From contig NC_086173.1 of the NCBI RefSeq assembly GCF_023053635.1, positions 145,237,197 to 145,301,196 on the forward strand: a stretch of DNA of 64,000 nucleotides, written 5' to 3'. Under the pieces are notes generated by a model. The model was not told the origin of the DNA. It saw nothing but the letters and a program-made list of their open reading frames with translations, and made no database searches. A program made the translations under genes and the position numbers. This stretch comes from Elgaria multicarinata webbii. Its lineage: Eukaryota > Chordata > Lepidosauria > Squamata > Anguidae. Positions within the stretch are counted from its first letter, which is position 1, and the number at the start of each line of letters is the position of its first letter. This document shows positions 21,061-32,720 of this stretch, piece after piece.

Positions 21061-21812
21061 GACTGTCGCAGCCTGGAATTGGTTCCCTCGGGGCGCTGCA
21101 GCAGCTATTAATTCTTGAGTAAGAGGTTCCCGTTAATCATTTAGAAAGAGGTCAGGGAGAAGACCCAGAATATGGAAATAGTTTTATTGCACTAGCTGTC
21201 CAGAGAGGAAGGGTCAGGAGCGCATTTAATGCAAAGTCTCTGCCATCGACCCCAGCCGGGCTTGATTTGTGCCAGGGATTCGCCTGTAAGGATGCGCACG
21301 TTTCCGTGAGAGTAAACCCCCCCATTGAACTCAGTGGGGCTTACTTTCGAAGAAGCAAGCATGGGAGACTCGAAACGTGTCTTGGGGCTCAGAGCTCAAC
21401 CCTCGAACGCTAGCAGAGAAGGACACGGGGAACAAGTGTGACTCTGAGCATATGCAAAGAGCATCTTTCCTAGACATCTAAATAAATAATGTAGCCATAG
21501 CAAGATATCACCGTTCTGTGTTAAATCAGCTGGTGAGTCTCTCAGAACTGCATTTCTAAAGGGAGTTGTTTGGAATCAAGCCCCATCAATATCAACAGAA
21601 CTCATTTCCCAGTAAAGGTATTGAATGAAAGTGCACCTGAAGGCTAATCCTAAATATTTCTACCTAAAAGGAAGGGACTCTGGCCACATCCTCCTTGCCT
21701 AGATAGTGTGCATATCAAGGGATTGCTTGTTTGAATATGACTGCAGGACCTAAAGGCACATGCAAAAGCTTAGGTGACAATCTAGCAGATCAAGGGGGAG
21801 GTTTGGTATATA
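21061..21812. other. probable intron 1 of the 9-finger gene
   Basis: Contains a short AGTAAACCCCCCCATTGAAC motif (about 21311) that resembles one arm of the GCAATCCTATGCA palindrome family. Otherwise nothing recognised. Confidence 0.35.
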
Positions 21813-22085
21813 ATCTTAAGAACATTAGAAGTGCCATACTGGATCAGATCAAGGGTCCATCTAGTCCAGCACTCTGTTCACACAGTGGCCAACCAGCCAT
21901 CGGCCAGGGATGAACAAGCAGGACATGGTGCAACAGTCCCATCCGTGTCCCCCAGCAACTGGTGCACACAGGCTTGCTGCCTTGAATACTGGAGATAGCA
22001 CACAACCAACAGGGCTAGTAGCCATTGATAGCCTTTGCCTCCAGGAATTTATCCAACCCCCTTTTAAAGCCATCCCTGAATCTCC
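21813..22085 (-). mobile_element. CR1 LINE 3' end
   Basis: Complement of the CR1 3' terminus (TTAAGAACATTAGAAG, GGATCAGATCAAGGGTCC, ...CCAACCCCCTTTTAAAGCCA). It is a long and comparatively well-preserved copy. Confidence 0.85.
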
Positions 22086-22369
22086 TCCCTGAAGCCATAG
22101 TTTTTCACTTGCAAGGAGATTTTGACAAGTGGGCACTTGCAAATGAGGCATCTCACATGTTCATTTTCGTGTGTCTGAACCACATTCCGTTCCTGAAAAT
22201 TTGAATCCACCCTGTCACAGAATGAAGACAAAGACAATATTCCCAGATAATATAACTTATAAACCGTCGTCGTCATCATACATACATACTTATATGGGAT
22301 TTTTTTAGTTATGGGATCTAGTGGAGCGCAGCCAGGGTAATGCTCTTCTCTGACTCCTGGAGAGCCAAG

Positions 22370-22510
22370 CCAGATGTACACCAAGCAGGATATAAAACTA
22401 TGAAAGATAGCACACAAGTGGTTTGAAAGTGGTTTGAAATGTCATGGGCTCCAACAGTGGTCAGTGCACTTCAATACCATTTTAAAACAGTAGTGTAAAT
22501 CCTGCCCCAC
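22370..22510. mobile_element. MITE half-copy (TACACCAAGCAGGATAT family)
   Basis: Shares GTACACCAAGCAGGATATAA, ATGGGCTCCAACAGT and CAGTGCACTTCAATACC with the full element at 42130-42452. Confidence 0.65.
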
Positions 22511-23014
22511 TGTCAATTGGAACAGGACCCCACTGGGTTAAATGAACTTCTCTTTGCTTAAGACAGATTCTTGTGTTCATGTAGTATGATCAGACCTCAC
22601 ACCCTGCCCTAGGAGGTGCTCGGAGTAAGGCAGAATAAAAGTGGAAATAATGAATAATATCCCTGACATTGTTTTGGACACAATTAGCTGTGAGTTTCCC
22701 TCCTCCCTGAAAGACATGTACAAAGGTCCTTCCATTCATGCACCTCTGTTTTTTCTCATTGGAGCCAAAAGCGGGGGAAATGGTCTGTTTCCACATACAC
22801 CCTTCTTACCTACCCACTTCACATTACTATTAACACCTCTCCTTTCACTGGTGATTCTGCTTTCATTTCCCTCATATTTCACTGGCATAAGAGAGGAAGT
22901 CTTGGTTATGTGGATTTTCTGAGAAGTCCTAAGAAGCCCCCAACCAATGAGCTCATCTCCATTCTGGTTTCTGTTAACACAGCTCATAGGTTTTCCCTTC
23001 TCTGCAGCCGTAAC

Positions 23015-23255
23015 AGCGGGTGTAGCACGGTGGCTGAGAGCATGAGCTGTGATTCAGAAAGCCCTTTGTTCAAACCTTATCTCAACCTCAATCAGACAAA
23101 GTGATCTTACGGAAGTTGTTAAGTGTCAGCCATTCCATTTGCAAAAAAAGGATAATGCTTCTGGCCTACTATACAGGGCTGTTGTACAGATTACTGAAAT
23201 AATGGATGTTAACTGCCTTGAACACTATGAAGTGCTAAATCCTAAGGATTACTAA
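23015..23255 (+). mobile_element. MIR-like SINE with tRNA-like head
   Basis: A head around GTAGCACGGTGGCTGAGAGC and CCCTTTGTTCAAACCTTATC resembles A and B boxes. The core CTATACAGGGCTGTTGTACA and the tail region GAACACTATGAAGTGC are MIR-like. Confidence 0.65.
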
Positions 23256-23524
23256 GGCCTAGATACATGCTTGCGTATGTGTGTTTTTTAAATGAAAGTT
23301 GAGATTTGCAGGGTGCCATATTGTGATTTAGATATCATATACTGGCTTGGTAGAATCAAGCTACATAAAACAGCAATCCTCGGTACAGTCCCTCCCTCAT
23401 GTAGGAAATGCACCTCCTCCTGTTTAATTTGATCTTCTCCCTATAAACAACCTGTTGTACTTCCCTTCCAGTTGTGCTCCTGATTTCCCAACTTCTTTTT
23501 GCTAATGTACCGTATTACATATAA

Positions 23525-24751
<1,227 letters not shown>

Positions 24752-25210
24752 TTCCAAAGGATCTGGAAGTTCATCTCTGCAATTACAGCTACTGTACAAG
24801 AAGTAAAGCCAGGAATCTCAAATAGTTAGCCTTTCCTCATCTTCCGAAGGATCTTTTGCCCCACCACCTCAAACTCATATTGTAGGAATATCATCAAGGA
24901 CATAAGATCTTGAATGAGTTTGGATATGCTGCCATTACTACTGTCCTTTTCCCGCTTCTGGCTCTGGTTAAGATCTGCTTTCCAGAGTTCTTACTCTCCA
25001 TCCATTTTGTAACTGGTTCCTAGAATTTTCCGTGGAATATCTATACTTTCTTTTTATTACTAGTTTTAATAAAGGCACCTTTGGACATGTTAGCTCCTTG
25101 AATAGCCCTGTAGATTGTGAATTTTGAGATTCCTGGTGTCGTTCAAGAAAACCTTCCAGTTTCCATTAGATTGTTCCCAAACCCTTGGAAGCTCTAATAA
25201 ATGTGGAGGA
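24752..25210 (+). other. 3' UTR of the 9-finger gene with two poly(A) signals
   Basis: AATAAA at 25068-25073 and again at 25196-25201. No repeat seen in between. Confidence 0.6.
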
Positions 25211-25599
25211 GAAAGAAAGAAAAACAACCATGAGACCTTGTCTGATCAATACCTATCCTAAACTCTGTGGTGATGTAAACTTCCCCCCTTTTCTCTGCTG
25301 TGGTAGTACATAAAACATATACACGTCATCCATTGGACCTGCTCTGTGTCTCCACTGTCTACTGCTGATGGGAAACTACATTTGAAAAACAATCCCCTTT
25401 ACTCTGCTCATAATAGAGTTTGCCACATGGCAAAAAGAAAGAAGAAAACAGGATCTAGTATGTCTCCTTGTTTCTGTTTCCCCCCCGATAATGAGGCTAT
25501 GGAATTTTGACTGCTTGGCACCTGAGTTATAAGCCTGCATCTTCCTAAGGCCAAGCGCCCCTTGATTTTGGATGTCCATCAAATCGATGAGGAGTTGTG

Positions 25600-25770
25600 T
25601 GTCAGTGGTGGAGATCACCTGCTTTGCATGCAGAAAGTCCCAGGTTCAGCCACTGGCATTTCCAGCTTAAAGGGTCCCTGATACCTGGGGCTTGGAAAGA
25701 TCCCTTGTCTTGGAACGCCGCTGCTAGTCAGAATATTCAATACTAGGCTAAATTGACTGATGTTCTTCAT
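25600..25770 (+). mobile_element. tRNA-derived SINE remnant
   Basis: CTGCTTTGCATGCAGAAAGT and CCCAGGTTCAGCCACTGGC correspond to the anticodon-arm and B-box region of the SINE that is better preserved at 42030. Confidence 0.65.
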
Positions 25771-26009
25771 TTGTTCACCTTCTCTGATCCACCACATTGT
25801 ATCCTAAGAAGCAGGAAACAGACTCCGTTAAACGCCCTGTCTGGCGTTGCCTGAGAACAATTTGGGGTCTCACCCTGTTTGGTCCTTAGCATGCATAGTT
25901 CAGCTCGCAATAGCAACATCAGAGCTTTAAAATGTCAATGTGATTATTTTTCTAATGCTTTTTCTTTTTAGTGGAGATTATTGAAGATCGGGATTAGTTG
26001 TTTTTTAAG

Positions 26010-26265
26010 TGACATTAGAATAGCGGCTAAGAGACTGAGCTACGAATCAGAAAGTCCTTGGTTTGAATCTCACCACCTCCATCCTTGCTAGATGGCCTTA
26101 GGTAAGCTGTTGTTCTCTCAGCCTCAGGCTCAGCCATCTGCAGTATTGAGATAATAATACTGACCTACTTTACAGGGTTGTTCTCACAGTTGTAGCAAGA
26201 CATTATCGGTGAAGTGCTTTGAAGGTTCTAAAAGTGCTATATAAATGCTTAGTATTATTTTTTTT
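26010..26265 (+). mobile_element. MIR-like SINE with tRNA-like head
   Basis: AGCGGCTAAGAGACTGAGC and TTGGTTTGAATCTC are A/B-box-like. GACCTACTTTACAGGGTTGT and GCTATATAAATGCTTAGTA are the MIR core and tail. Confidence 0.8.
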
Positions 26266-26629
26266 ATCTTGGGTTTGGGGTCAATGTTAAGGCTCCCACG
26301 TGGTAAATGTAAGTGGGCTCCATAATATATTCCACTTAAACTTTTCTGTGTGGGCGTGCGTGTGCATGCAGCCCTGTTCGGAAGACCCCTCTCCCAAGGT
26401 AACTAGATTTTTTTGAGGGGGAACTCAGGGATAGGCCTGTTGGTTCCGCCCCTTCTCTCATGTCCTCGTCTCTGACCCCAAACCCTTGTGCACGTTGGAG
26501 GGTAACTTGTACTTTGGGGAGCTTTTTCTACTCAAGTCAGCGCCCCGCACAATTTAGAACCCCGATTATGCTGGAAGCCTACTTGAGTAGAGAAGGCTCC
26601 CCATGGCAAAATATATCCATCCAGCATGC

Positions 26630-26775
26630 GAAGCAGCCTTTCCCAATGTGGTGCTCTCCAGGTATTTTGGACTTTAACTCCCGTCAGCCCCAATCTGCAA
26701 GGCCAATGGTCAGGAATGCTGGGAGTTGTCATCCAAAACAATTAGAGGGCAGCTGGTTGTGGAAATCTGGTGTGG
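26630..26775. mobile_element. palindromic hAT-like MITE
   Basis: The inverted arms are GGACTTTAACTCCCGTCAG and CTGGGAGTTGTCATCC around a short AATGGTCAGG centre. Confidence 0.65.
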
Positions 26776-27424
26776 AGGGTTGAGGGGAGCCAAGAGCTCA
26801 GGAGGGGGCGGGGCTAATGGGCTCTTCCCCACTCTCCCACCCCCACGATTCTCATCACCAGGGAAGCATGCAGCTGTGCTCTCTTCTGAGCATGAGCAGT
26901 AGAGGTTCTTGCCACCCTCTGAAGCCAGGGCGAGAGTTCTGAGGTGGGAAAATGGTCAGGAGAGGTGGGATGCTGGCTGAGGAAAGAACCAATCAGGAAG
27001 GAGGGGGCCCGGGAGCTGGATACAGAATCAGGCACTAGTCTTCGCTCAGGAGCAGATGGAAGACTTGAGAGATGCCCTTGAAAGAAACCCTGGAGGAACA
27101 AGAGAAAAGACTTCTGCCTCAATATTTGACAGCTCTAGAAGTACCTAACATAGTATTTGGACCTTTCCTTCAACAGCCCCTTTAAGCCCCTGCTTCAGTT
27201 TACATCAGGACATTTTCCCTTTCGTTATGGTGAAGATGTACTTTCCTGCCTGCTGTGTTTTCTTTTCTGAAGAGGATATCTGATACTTTTCTTCTTGCAG
27301 TATAAGGAAGGGGTGTTGTTGCTGTTGTGATTGTTTTTTTCTTCTTTTGTTCCAAACATCAAAAAATAACGATAAAGTATTACACTCCCAAAGTATGCAC
27401 AAAACCCTATGCTTATTGGGTAAT
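26776..27424. other. unassigned intergenic stretch
   Basis: No gene, RNA or clear repeat seen. Confidence 0.4.
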
Positions 27425-27525
27425 TACGGTGTGCAGTGCAATCCTGTGTATGTTTACTCAGAAGTAAGCCCCACTGCGTTGAGTGATGCTTACTCTCAGG
27501 TCAGTGTGTATAGGATTGCAGCCTT
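27425..27525. repeat. palindromic repeat with GCAATCCT/AGGATTGC ends
   Basis: TGCAATCCTGTGTATGTTTA... opposed by ...GTGTGTATAGGATTGCAGC, with inner arms around AGAAGTAAGCCCC. The same ends occur at 42806 and 62775. Confidence 0.7.
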
Positions 27526-27639
27526 AGAGTGTAATTTGAAAAAATAAATAAATAGAACACTTTGGTGAAAATATAAATTGTGGGTTAAGCGCCCCATGTC
27601 CGGAGCCTATTTTGTACTTGTCATGTATCGAAGATAAGG

Positions 27640-27985
27640 AAAAAGGAAAGGAACCTTGAGTCATTCCTGGTGTCGTTCAAGAAAGAGGTCAAGTTCAAGC
27701 ACTTGAGTCATTACTGACTCCTAGAGGGACGCCTGCTTTCGCTGACGTTTTCTTGGCAGACTTTGTAGCGGGGTGGTTTGCCATTGCCTTCCCCAGTCAT
27801 GGCTACCTTTCCCCCAGCTAGCTGGGTACTCATTTTACTGACCTTGGAAGGATGGAAGGCTGAGTCGACCTGAGCCAGCTGCCTGAGAACCAGCTTCCGC
27901 TGAGATTGAACTCAGGCCGTGGGGAGAGTTTCGGCTGCAGTAACTGCCACTTACCACCCTGCACCACATGAGGCTCTTATTGAAG
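27640..27985 (-). mobile_element. Sauria-type SINE (tRNA head, BovB-like tail)
   Basis: The complement reads from a tRNA-like head near 27975 with GCAGGGTGGTAAGTGGC and GAGTTCAATCTCAGC, through GGAAGGCAATGGCAAACC and GTCAGTAATGACTCAAGTGC to a BovB-like 3' end AAGGTTCCTTTCCTT. It is almost full length. Sauria SINEs with BovB tails are a known lepidosaur family. Confidence 0.9.
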
Positions 27986-27999
27986 ATAATGTTCTTCAA

Positions 28000-28312
28000 T
28001 ATAAAGCAGGGGTGTTGAATCTCAGGCCCGTGGGCCAAATCTGACGCACCTGAAGTTCCAGTCTGGCCCTCAGGTTCTCCAAGAAGCCACACACCCTTCC
28101 CCCTAGCCCTGCCCCCAGCCTCCTGTCACTAAATGGTTTGTCAGCTTTTGCATAGTTTTCTTTCCCACTCTAAAATGTTTAAATGCCTCTCCTAAGGCTT
28201 AGTTACTGGCAGTAAAAGCTTTAAACTACAATAATGGTGTTAGATTCGGTATTTCATCCAGGGGCCACAGCTGGAATGCGGCCCCTGGACTGAAAGAGCT
28301 TTGATACTCTTG
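28000..28312 (+). mobile_element. hAT-like non-autonomous DNA transposon
   Basis: CAGGGGTGTTGAATCTCAGG and CCCGTGGGCCAAATCTGAC is the usual left end of hAT derivatives. The right part carries GGGGCCACAGCTGGAATGCG. The right inverted repeat is degraded. Confidence 0.6.
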
Positions 28313-28574
28313 GTGTAAAGTGTTAAGAAAAAAATTAAAAATTACGTGGGAAGAAAATCTTACGCTGCATTCACCAGGTTGGCGTTAACAAATTGGAAAG
28401 GGTTCAAATGAGAGGTGTAATGATGGTAATAGTTGAAAGCTTAACCTATCTGGAAAAATTTAAGGAGCTTCAAATAATAGTAACATATAAAAATACTTAT
28501 CCACACCCTTAATCACAGGGAGGTGGCCAAAGCCCATAGTTAGCTGTACAAAGTAAGCTCTATATGGATTGGGT

Positions 28575-28735
28575 TTCAAGCACCAGTTGCTGGGGTACAT
28601 GGGTGGGAGGGTGCCGTTCCACCATGTCCTTCTTTGTTGGTCGCTGGTTGACAGCTGGTTGGACACTGTGTGAACAGAGTGCTGGAATAGATGGACCCTC
28701 GATCTGATCCAGCGTGGCTCATCTTATGTTCATCT
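28575..28735 (+). mobile_element. CR1 LINE 3' terminus
   Basis: CACCAGTTGCTGGGGTACAT, GTGAACAGAGTGCTGG, GGACCCTCGATCTGATCC and CTTATGTTC. Confidence 0.8.
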
Positions 28736-29384
28736 TGCCTGGCATTTCCTGTGGTGTAGGCTTGAGTCCAAAACTTTGAATACTATTATTCCTTGTAGTT
28801 TGTACAGCCCTTGTAGGATTGCAGCCATGGCTGAAGATGTATATTATTGTAATGTCTGAATGGTCTGACCCAAGTAAGGTGAGCTCTGTGGAAGCATAGT
28901 AAGGTGGGTTTCATATTTACCACCCATTCAAACACTGCAAAAATAAGAGTCTTTGCTTCGGTTGAAATAACAAGTAAAGCAGCGTGGAGAGGCGTTTCTT
29001 CCGATTTGCATCTTTCCTTCCCTCATTGATAGAATTTGAACTTTGAATGGAGAATTAGGTAGTAAATATACATACCAAATGTCATGATCTTTCTAGTATT
29101 CAAGGAAAGATATCCCATTGTGCTATTCTTTACATTTCTCCCTGCATCCATGAGAATGGGTGCAAGAGTCAAGTTCAAGTTTGATCCTTATACATGCATA
29201 CTAATGTTTCATTCTGATATCTCAATCTTCAAGGCAAGTATCACCATGCAATTATATTTTTCATCCCCTTTGTTGAAAACAAATGGGGGTGGGACATCAA
29301 GCTATTATTCAAACTTGAAATGCAGAATAATGTCCTGAATGTGTGTACCAAGTTTCATTCTGATATATCAATGGTCAGGCAAGT
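28736..29384. other. unassigned intergenic stretch
   Basis: Two similar passages, TTTCATTCTGATATCTCAAT (29207) and TTTCATTCTGATATATCAAT (29354), suggest an old internal duplication. No gene seen. Confidence 0.35.
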
Positions 29385-29655
29385 TCTAAAGGTGTGCAGA
29401 GCGGGTCTGCTCCTCCCCAAAATTTGGGGCACAGCGCTGTTGAGTGGGTTCTCCACTCTGTTTTAAAGAGGGGATCCGTCTCTCCACTGCGCCGGATTAC
29501 CTGTTGGAATTGGGAACTAATGGGAATTAACAAAATAATCATACATCTCTACCACTTTTAAAGATAAAAAGTTGAAACTTGGCACCCTGGTAGCTCTTCA
29601 GTAGGGCTTTAGCCATGCCAACTTTAAATCAAGTCCCTTCATCCCTTGATTTTTA

Positions 29656-29704
<49 letters not shown>

Positions 29705-30737
29705 CCCCATCAAATCATTCCCCCGCACATGCACACACATATCTGAAAGTGTACATGCCCTTTTATCTTTTACTTTGCTGATGCACAGTTGTGCATCTTC
29801 AGTTTATAAAAATATCTATATTCCCTGATTATTTGCTCTAATGGGGTAAAATGGGTGTGTGTGTGCTCTGCCTATGAGAGGTCAGACAAGAACATATTCA
29901 AAACAGGAGATATACTAATATCATAGCAAACTTTTCTCTCACTGCCCCTTCTCTTGACTTTATGCCCAGCTGAGTTGCGTCCGTACTTGCAATATACAGA
30001 TCAGCCTTTGGCACAAGATTCTTTTCCGCATCCTATTGGCTTGTGTGACTGTATGGATCTACACTGTCTGCCAGTCATCATCACTTCCTAGGACAACTCA
30101 TTTGCATGGAATGGTTTTCATTATTTTCATAATGTGAGCCATTTTTCCTAAATCCTTCCTTTCAGTCAACATCAGTTTTTCAACTGAAGAAAATTGGTTG
30201 TAGTTTCATTCTAGTTCAGACACAGCTCCCATAATTTGAACATATGGTACCAAGTTGACACACATGGGGGACTTTGATTTTTGTAGGAGGTTTCTGAAAG
30301 TTCTGCAAGCTCTCTTGAAAGAAGATGAAGTCCATATGGGGAGTGGATCTTGGACTCTTTCTTGCTCCACGAGCTAGCAAACAAATGAGTTTCAGGGCAG
30401 GGGGAAATGGGTTATATCATTTGCAATCCTTCCCCCTAAGCACTGTGATTGGAGGGGGGGCAGGGAGGGGACTGTGGGTATTGGTTAGCCACAGATGTCA
30501 ATCTCAAAACTACCCCTCCCTCTCCCCTCAGCGAGTGTCTTCCTAATATGGAAGTGTTCAGTTAGTTGTCCATCAACGTCCCTAAAAAACCTTCAGATAC
30601 CTATGGATCCATTCAGGGCTCTGAACGATCTAATTTCACCGTCGGTTTCTGACGGTTTTAAAACCACCCCCTAACCGTACCGTGATTCCGGAGCTCCGTT
30701 GGCTGCTGGATTTTCGGTGCGGAGCACACACCCCTAG
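29385..30737. mobile_element. possible degraded DNA transposon
   Basis: The left end, CTAAAGGTGTGCAGAGCGG, and the right end, complement of GTGCGGAGCACACACCCCTA, are imperfect inverted repeats about 1.35 kb apart. The inside is non-coding and includes a (TA)n array. Weak. Confidence 0.25.
29658..29702. repeat. (TA)n microsatellite
   Basis: About 22 uninterrupted TA units. Confidence 0.95.
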
Positions 30738-30914
30738 CAAATTCATCTGCCCTTGAAGTGTTTAATAAATAGAAGACTTTGTGACAAACAAGTGGAATGC
30801 CAAACCTGCTGGCTGAAGGCCTCGTTTCAATTGGTTTATAATTCCTTCTTAGTTCTTTGCAATCACAAATGCAAGTTACATCCTGATCTGAAGGCAGTGG
30901 GCTCTAAAGAAGGG

Positions 30915-31510
30915 CCTCTCCAGAAGATCTTTAGTACCAGGCAAGCTCAAATGGGAAGCAGCCTGGTCCCAAGCCATATAGGGCTTTATAGGTCATAACC
31001 AGCACTTCAAATTCTGCCCCAAAACAGACTGGTAGCCAGTGACGCTGCTGTAACAAGGGAATCACATCCTCCCTGTGACTGACCCTGGTCAACAGTGGCC
31101 ACAGCATTCTGGGGGCAGTGAAGTTTCTGATCAATTTATGAAGGCAGCTGCAGGCACAGTGTTACAATAGTTCATATCAGATGTAACTAAGGCATGTGTG
31201 ACCATGGCCGGATCTGACATCTCTAGTTGATGCATTAGCCTCAGCTGTGCCACCAGAGACCCAGAGCAGAGTCCAAGAGTACAGCCAAACAGTGAGTCTG
31301 AGTCTTCAGGGGGAGAGTAACCCCATCCAGCACAGATTGAATCCCGATTTCTTTATCTGCCAGGAGTGATCTTGTCAACAGCCTTGGCTATTTCTCCATT
31401 CCAGAGATCGACCAGGACTTCAACAGAATTGCCTGCCAAGGTGACAGGAAAATCCTCAACAGCCATCAGAAAACTGTCCGGATTGAGCAGTCTTATGGAA
31501 TACCACCCTC
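30915..31510 (-). mobile_element. L2-clade LINE 3'-part fragment
   Basis: The complement of L2 C-terminal and 3' UTR sequence: CCATATAGGGCTTTATAGGT matches the start of an L2 block also present at 52128, and the minus-strand peptide ...MTYKALYGLGPGC resembles the L2 YKALxxLxPGY motif. Confidence 0.7.
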
Positions 31511-31569
31511 CTAGCCCTGCAGAAGCTCCTAGTCCCAGTAGTTAGGATCCTGAAGAAATGATATTTTTC

Positions 31570-31695
31570 CTGCTCAGCAGGGTACTTTTCAGATGTTTTG
31601 GATTACAGCTCCCATAAACCCTGACTGCTGGATAGGGCTGATGAGAATTGTAGTTCAAAACATCTGAAGGGCACCACATTTGGGAAGGCTGCTAT
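31570..31695. mobile_element. palindromic hAT-like MITE
   Basis: CAGATGTTTTGGATTACAG is opposed by GTAGTTCAAAACATCTGAAG around a short centre. Confidence 0.7.
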
Positions 31696-31811
31696 TCTGT
31701 AAAAGAATCTTGAGAGAAGTAAACTTAAAAAAGAAAAACCTTTCCCTTTTATTCACAGATGCTTTTTTTCCTTCCTTCTACCCATTTCAATGCATGTCAT
31801 GAAATTTTGGA

Positions 31812-32062
31812 GCATCATTAAACAGAGTGCTAGACTAGATGGACCCTTGGTCTGATCCTGTTGTCAACCGAATCAGCTCCCTGTGAGTAGCCACGCGTAC
31901 AGACAATAGAAACACTCCAGGTGGTTTAAAAGAAAACTTTACTTAGCAACATTTAACATATCCTACGATGGGATGGCTTGGTTCCCCCATCGTAGGATAT
32001 GTTAAATGTTGCTAAGTAAAGTTTTCTTTTAAACCACCAGCATGGCACTTCTTATGTTCTTA
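31812..32062 (+). mobile_element. CR1 LINE 3' terminus split by an insertion
   Basis: AGACTAGATGGACCCTTGG to GATCC (31858) and then AGCATGGCACTTCTTATGTT from 32039 form one CR1 tail. The intervening ~180 bp includes the hairpin described separately. Confidence 0.75.
31920..32038. repeat. perfect 53-bp inverted repeat with 13-nt loop
   Basis: The left arm 31920-31972 and right arm 31986-32038 are exact reverse complements (outer end GGTGGTTTAAAAG, inner end CTACGATGGG). The loop is ATGGCTTGGTTCC. Confidence 0.95.
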
Positions 32063-32324
32063 TAATGTCACATAGATCGGGAGAGAATGTAAGGATTTCT
32101 GATTTTAAAGTACTAAAACTGAACATAAATTTGTTTTTAAGACAAATTTTCTCCTATGTTGGTTCAAACTCAAGGTATTGTTTCCAAAATAGGATTATGC
32201 ATAGAAAAATTCAAGACATCTTTTATTTGGATTCCCCCCCACCCCCACCCCCAAATCAACATTACGCCCAACTTTCTCCACATAGAAATTCTAATTAAAG
32301 CCACATCAAGGTAGGCCTGGGCCT

Positions 32325-32720
32325 CCTTGCTCGGTGCCTCTGCTTGCCACCGGGTGGAGCCCAAGTTCTGCTTTGCTGCTAGGGCAGAGCCGGGCCACCT
32401 CCACCACCGCTTCCTGCCGTCCCCCAGTCATGGCCGACGTGGAGGACGGAGACGAGCCGGGCGCCTCCGCTTCTCACGCGGTTCCCTCCGGCTCCAAGAC
32501 GGGCGGCATCGACAAGATGTTCTCGCTCAAGAAGTGGAACGCGGTGGCCATGTGGAGCTGGGACGTGGAGTGCGACACTTGCGCCATCTGCCGGGTGCAG
32601 GTCATGGGTGAGCGGGAGGCCATGGAGCCGTGCTGGGGTGGGAGCCGAGGCAGCGGCTCTGCCGTCTCCTCAGGCCTCAGCGCCACACCTTCCTCCTGGG
32701 CAGAGTTGGGTTGGGTGGAC
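32325..32720 (+). promoter_or_regulatory. CpG island at RNF7
   Basis: CpG-dense DNA spans the 5' UTR, first coding exon and start of intron 1 of RNF7. No TATA box is evident. This fits a housekeeping promoter. Confidence 0.7.
32430..32607 (+). CDS. RNF7: RNF7 coding exon 1
   Basis: 59 codons plus one base, from ATG in a good context (CCAGTCATGG) to donor G|GTGAGC. Covers the variable N-terminus, the cullin-binding strand and the first CxxC of the RING. Confidence 0.96.
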
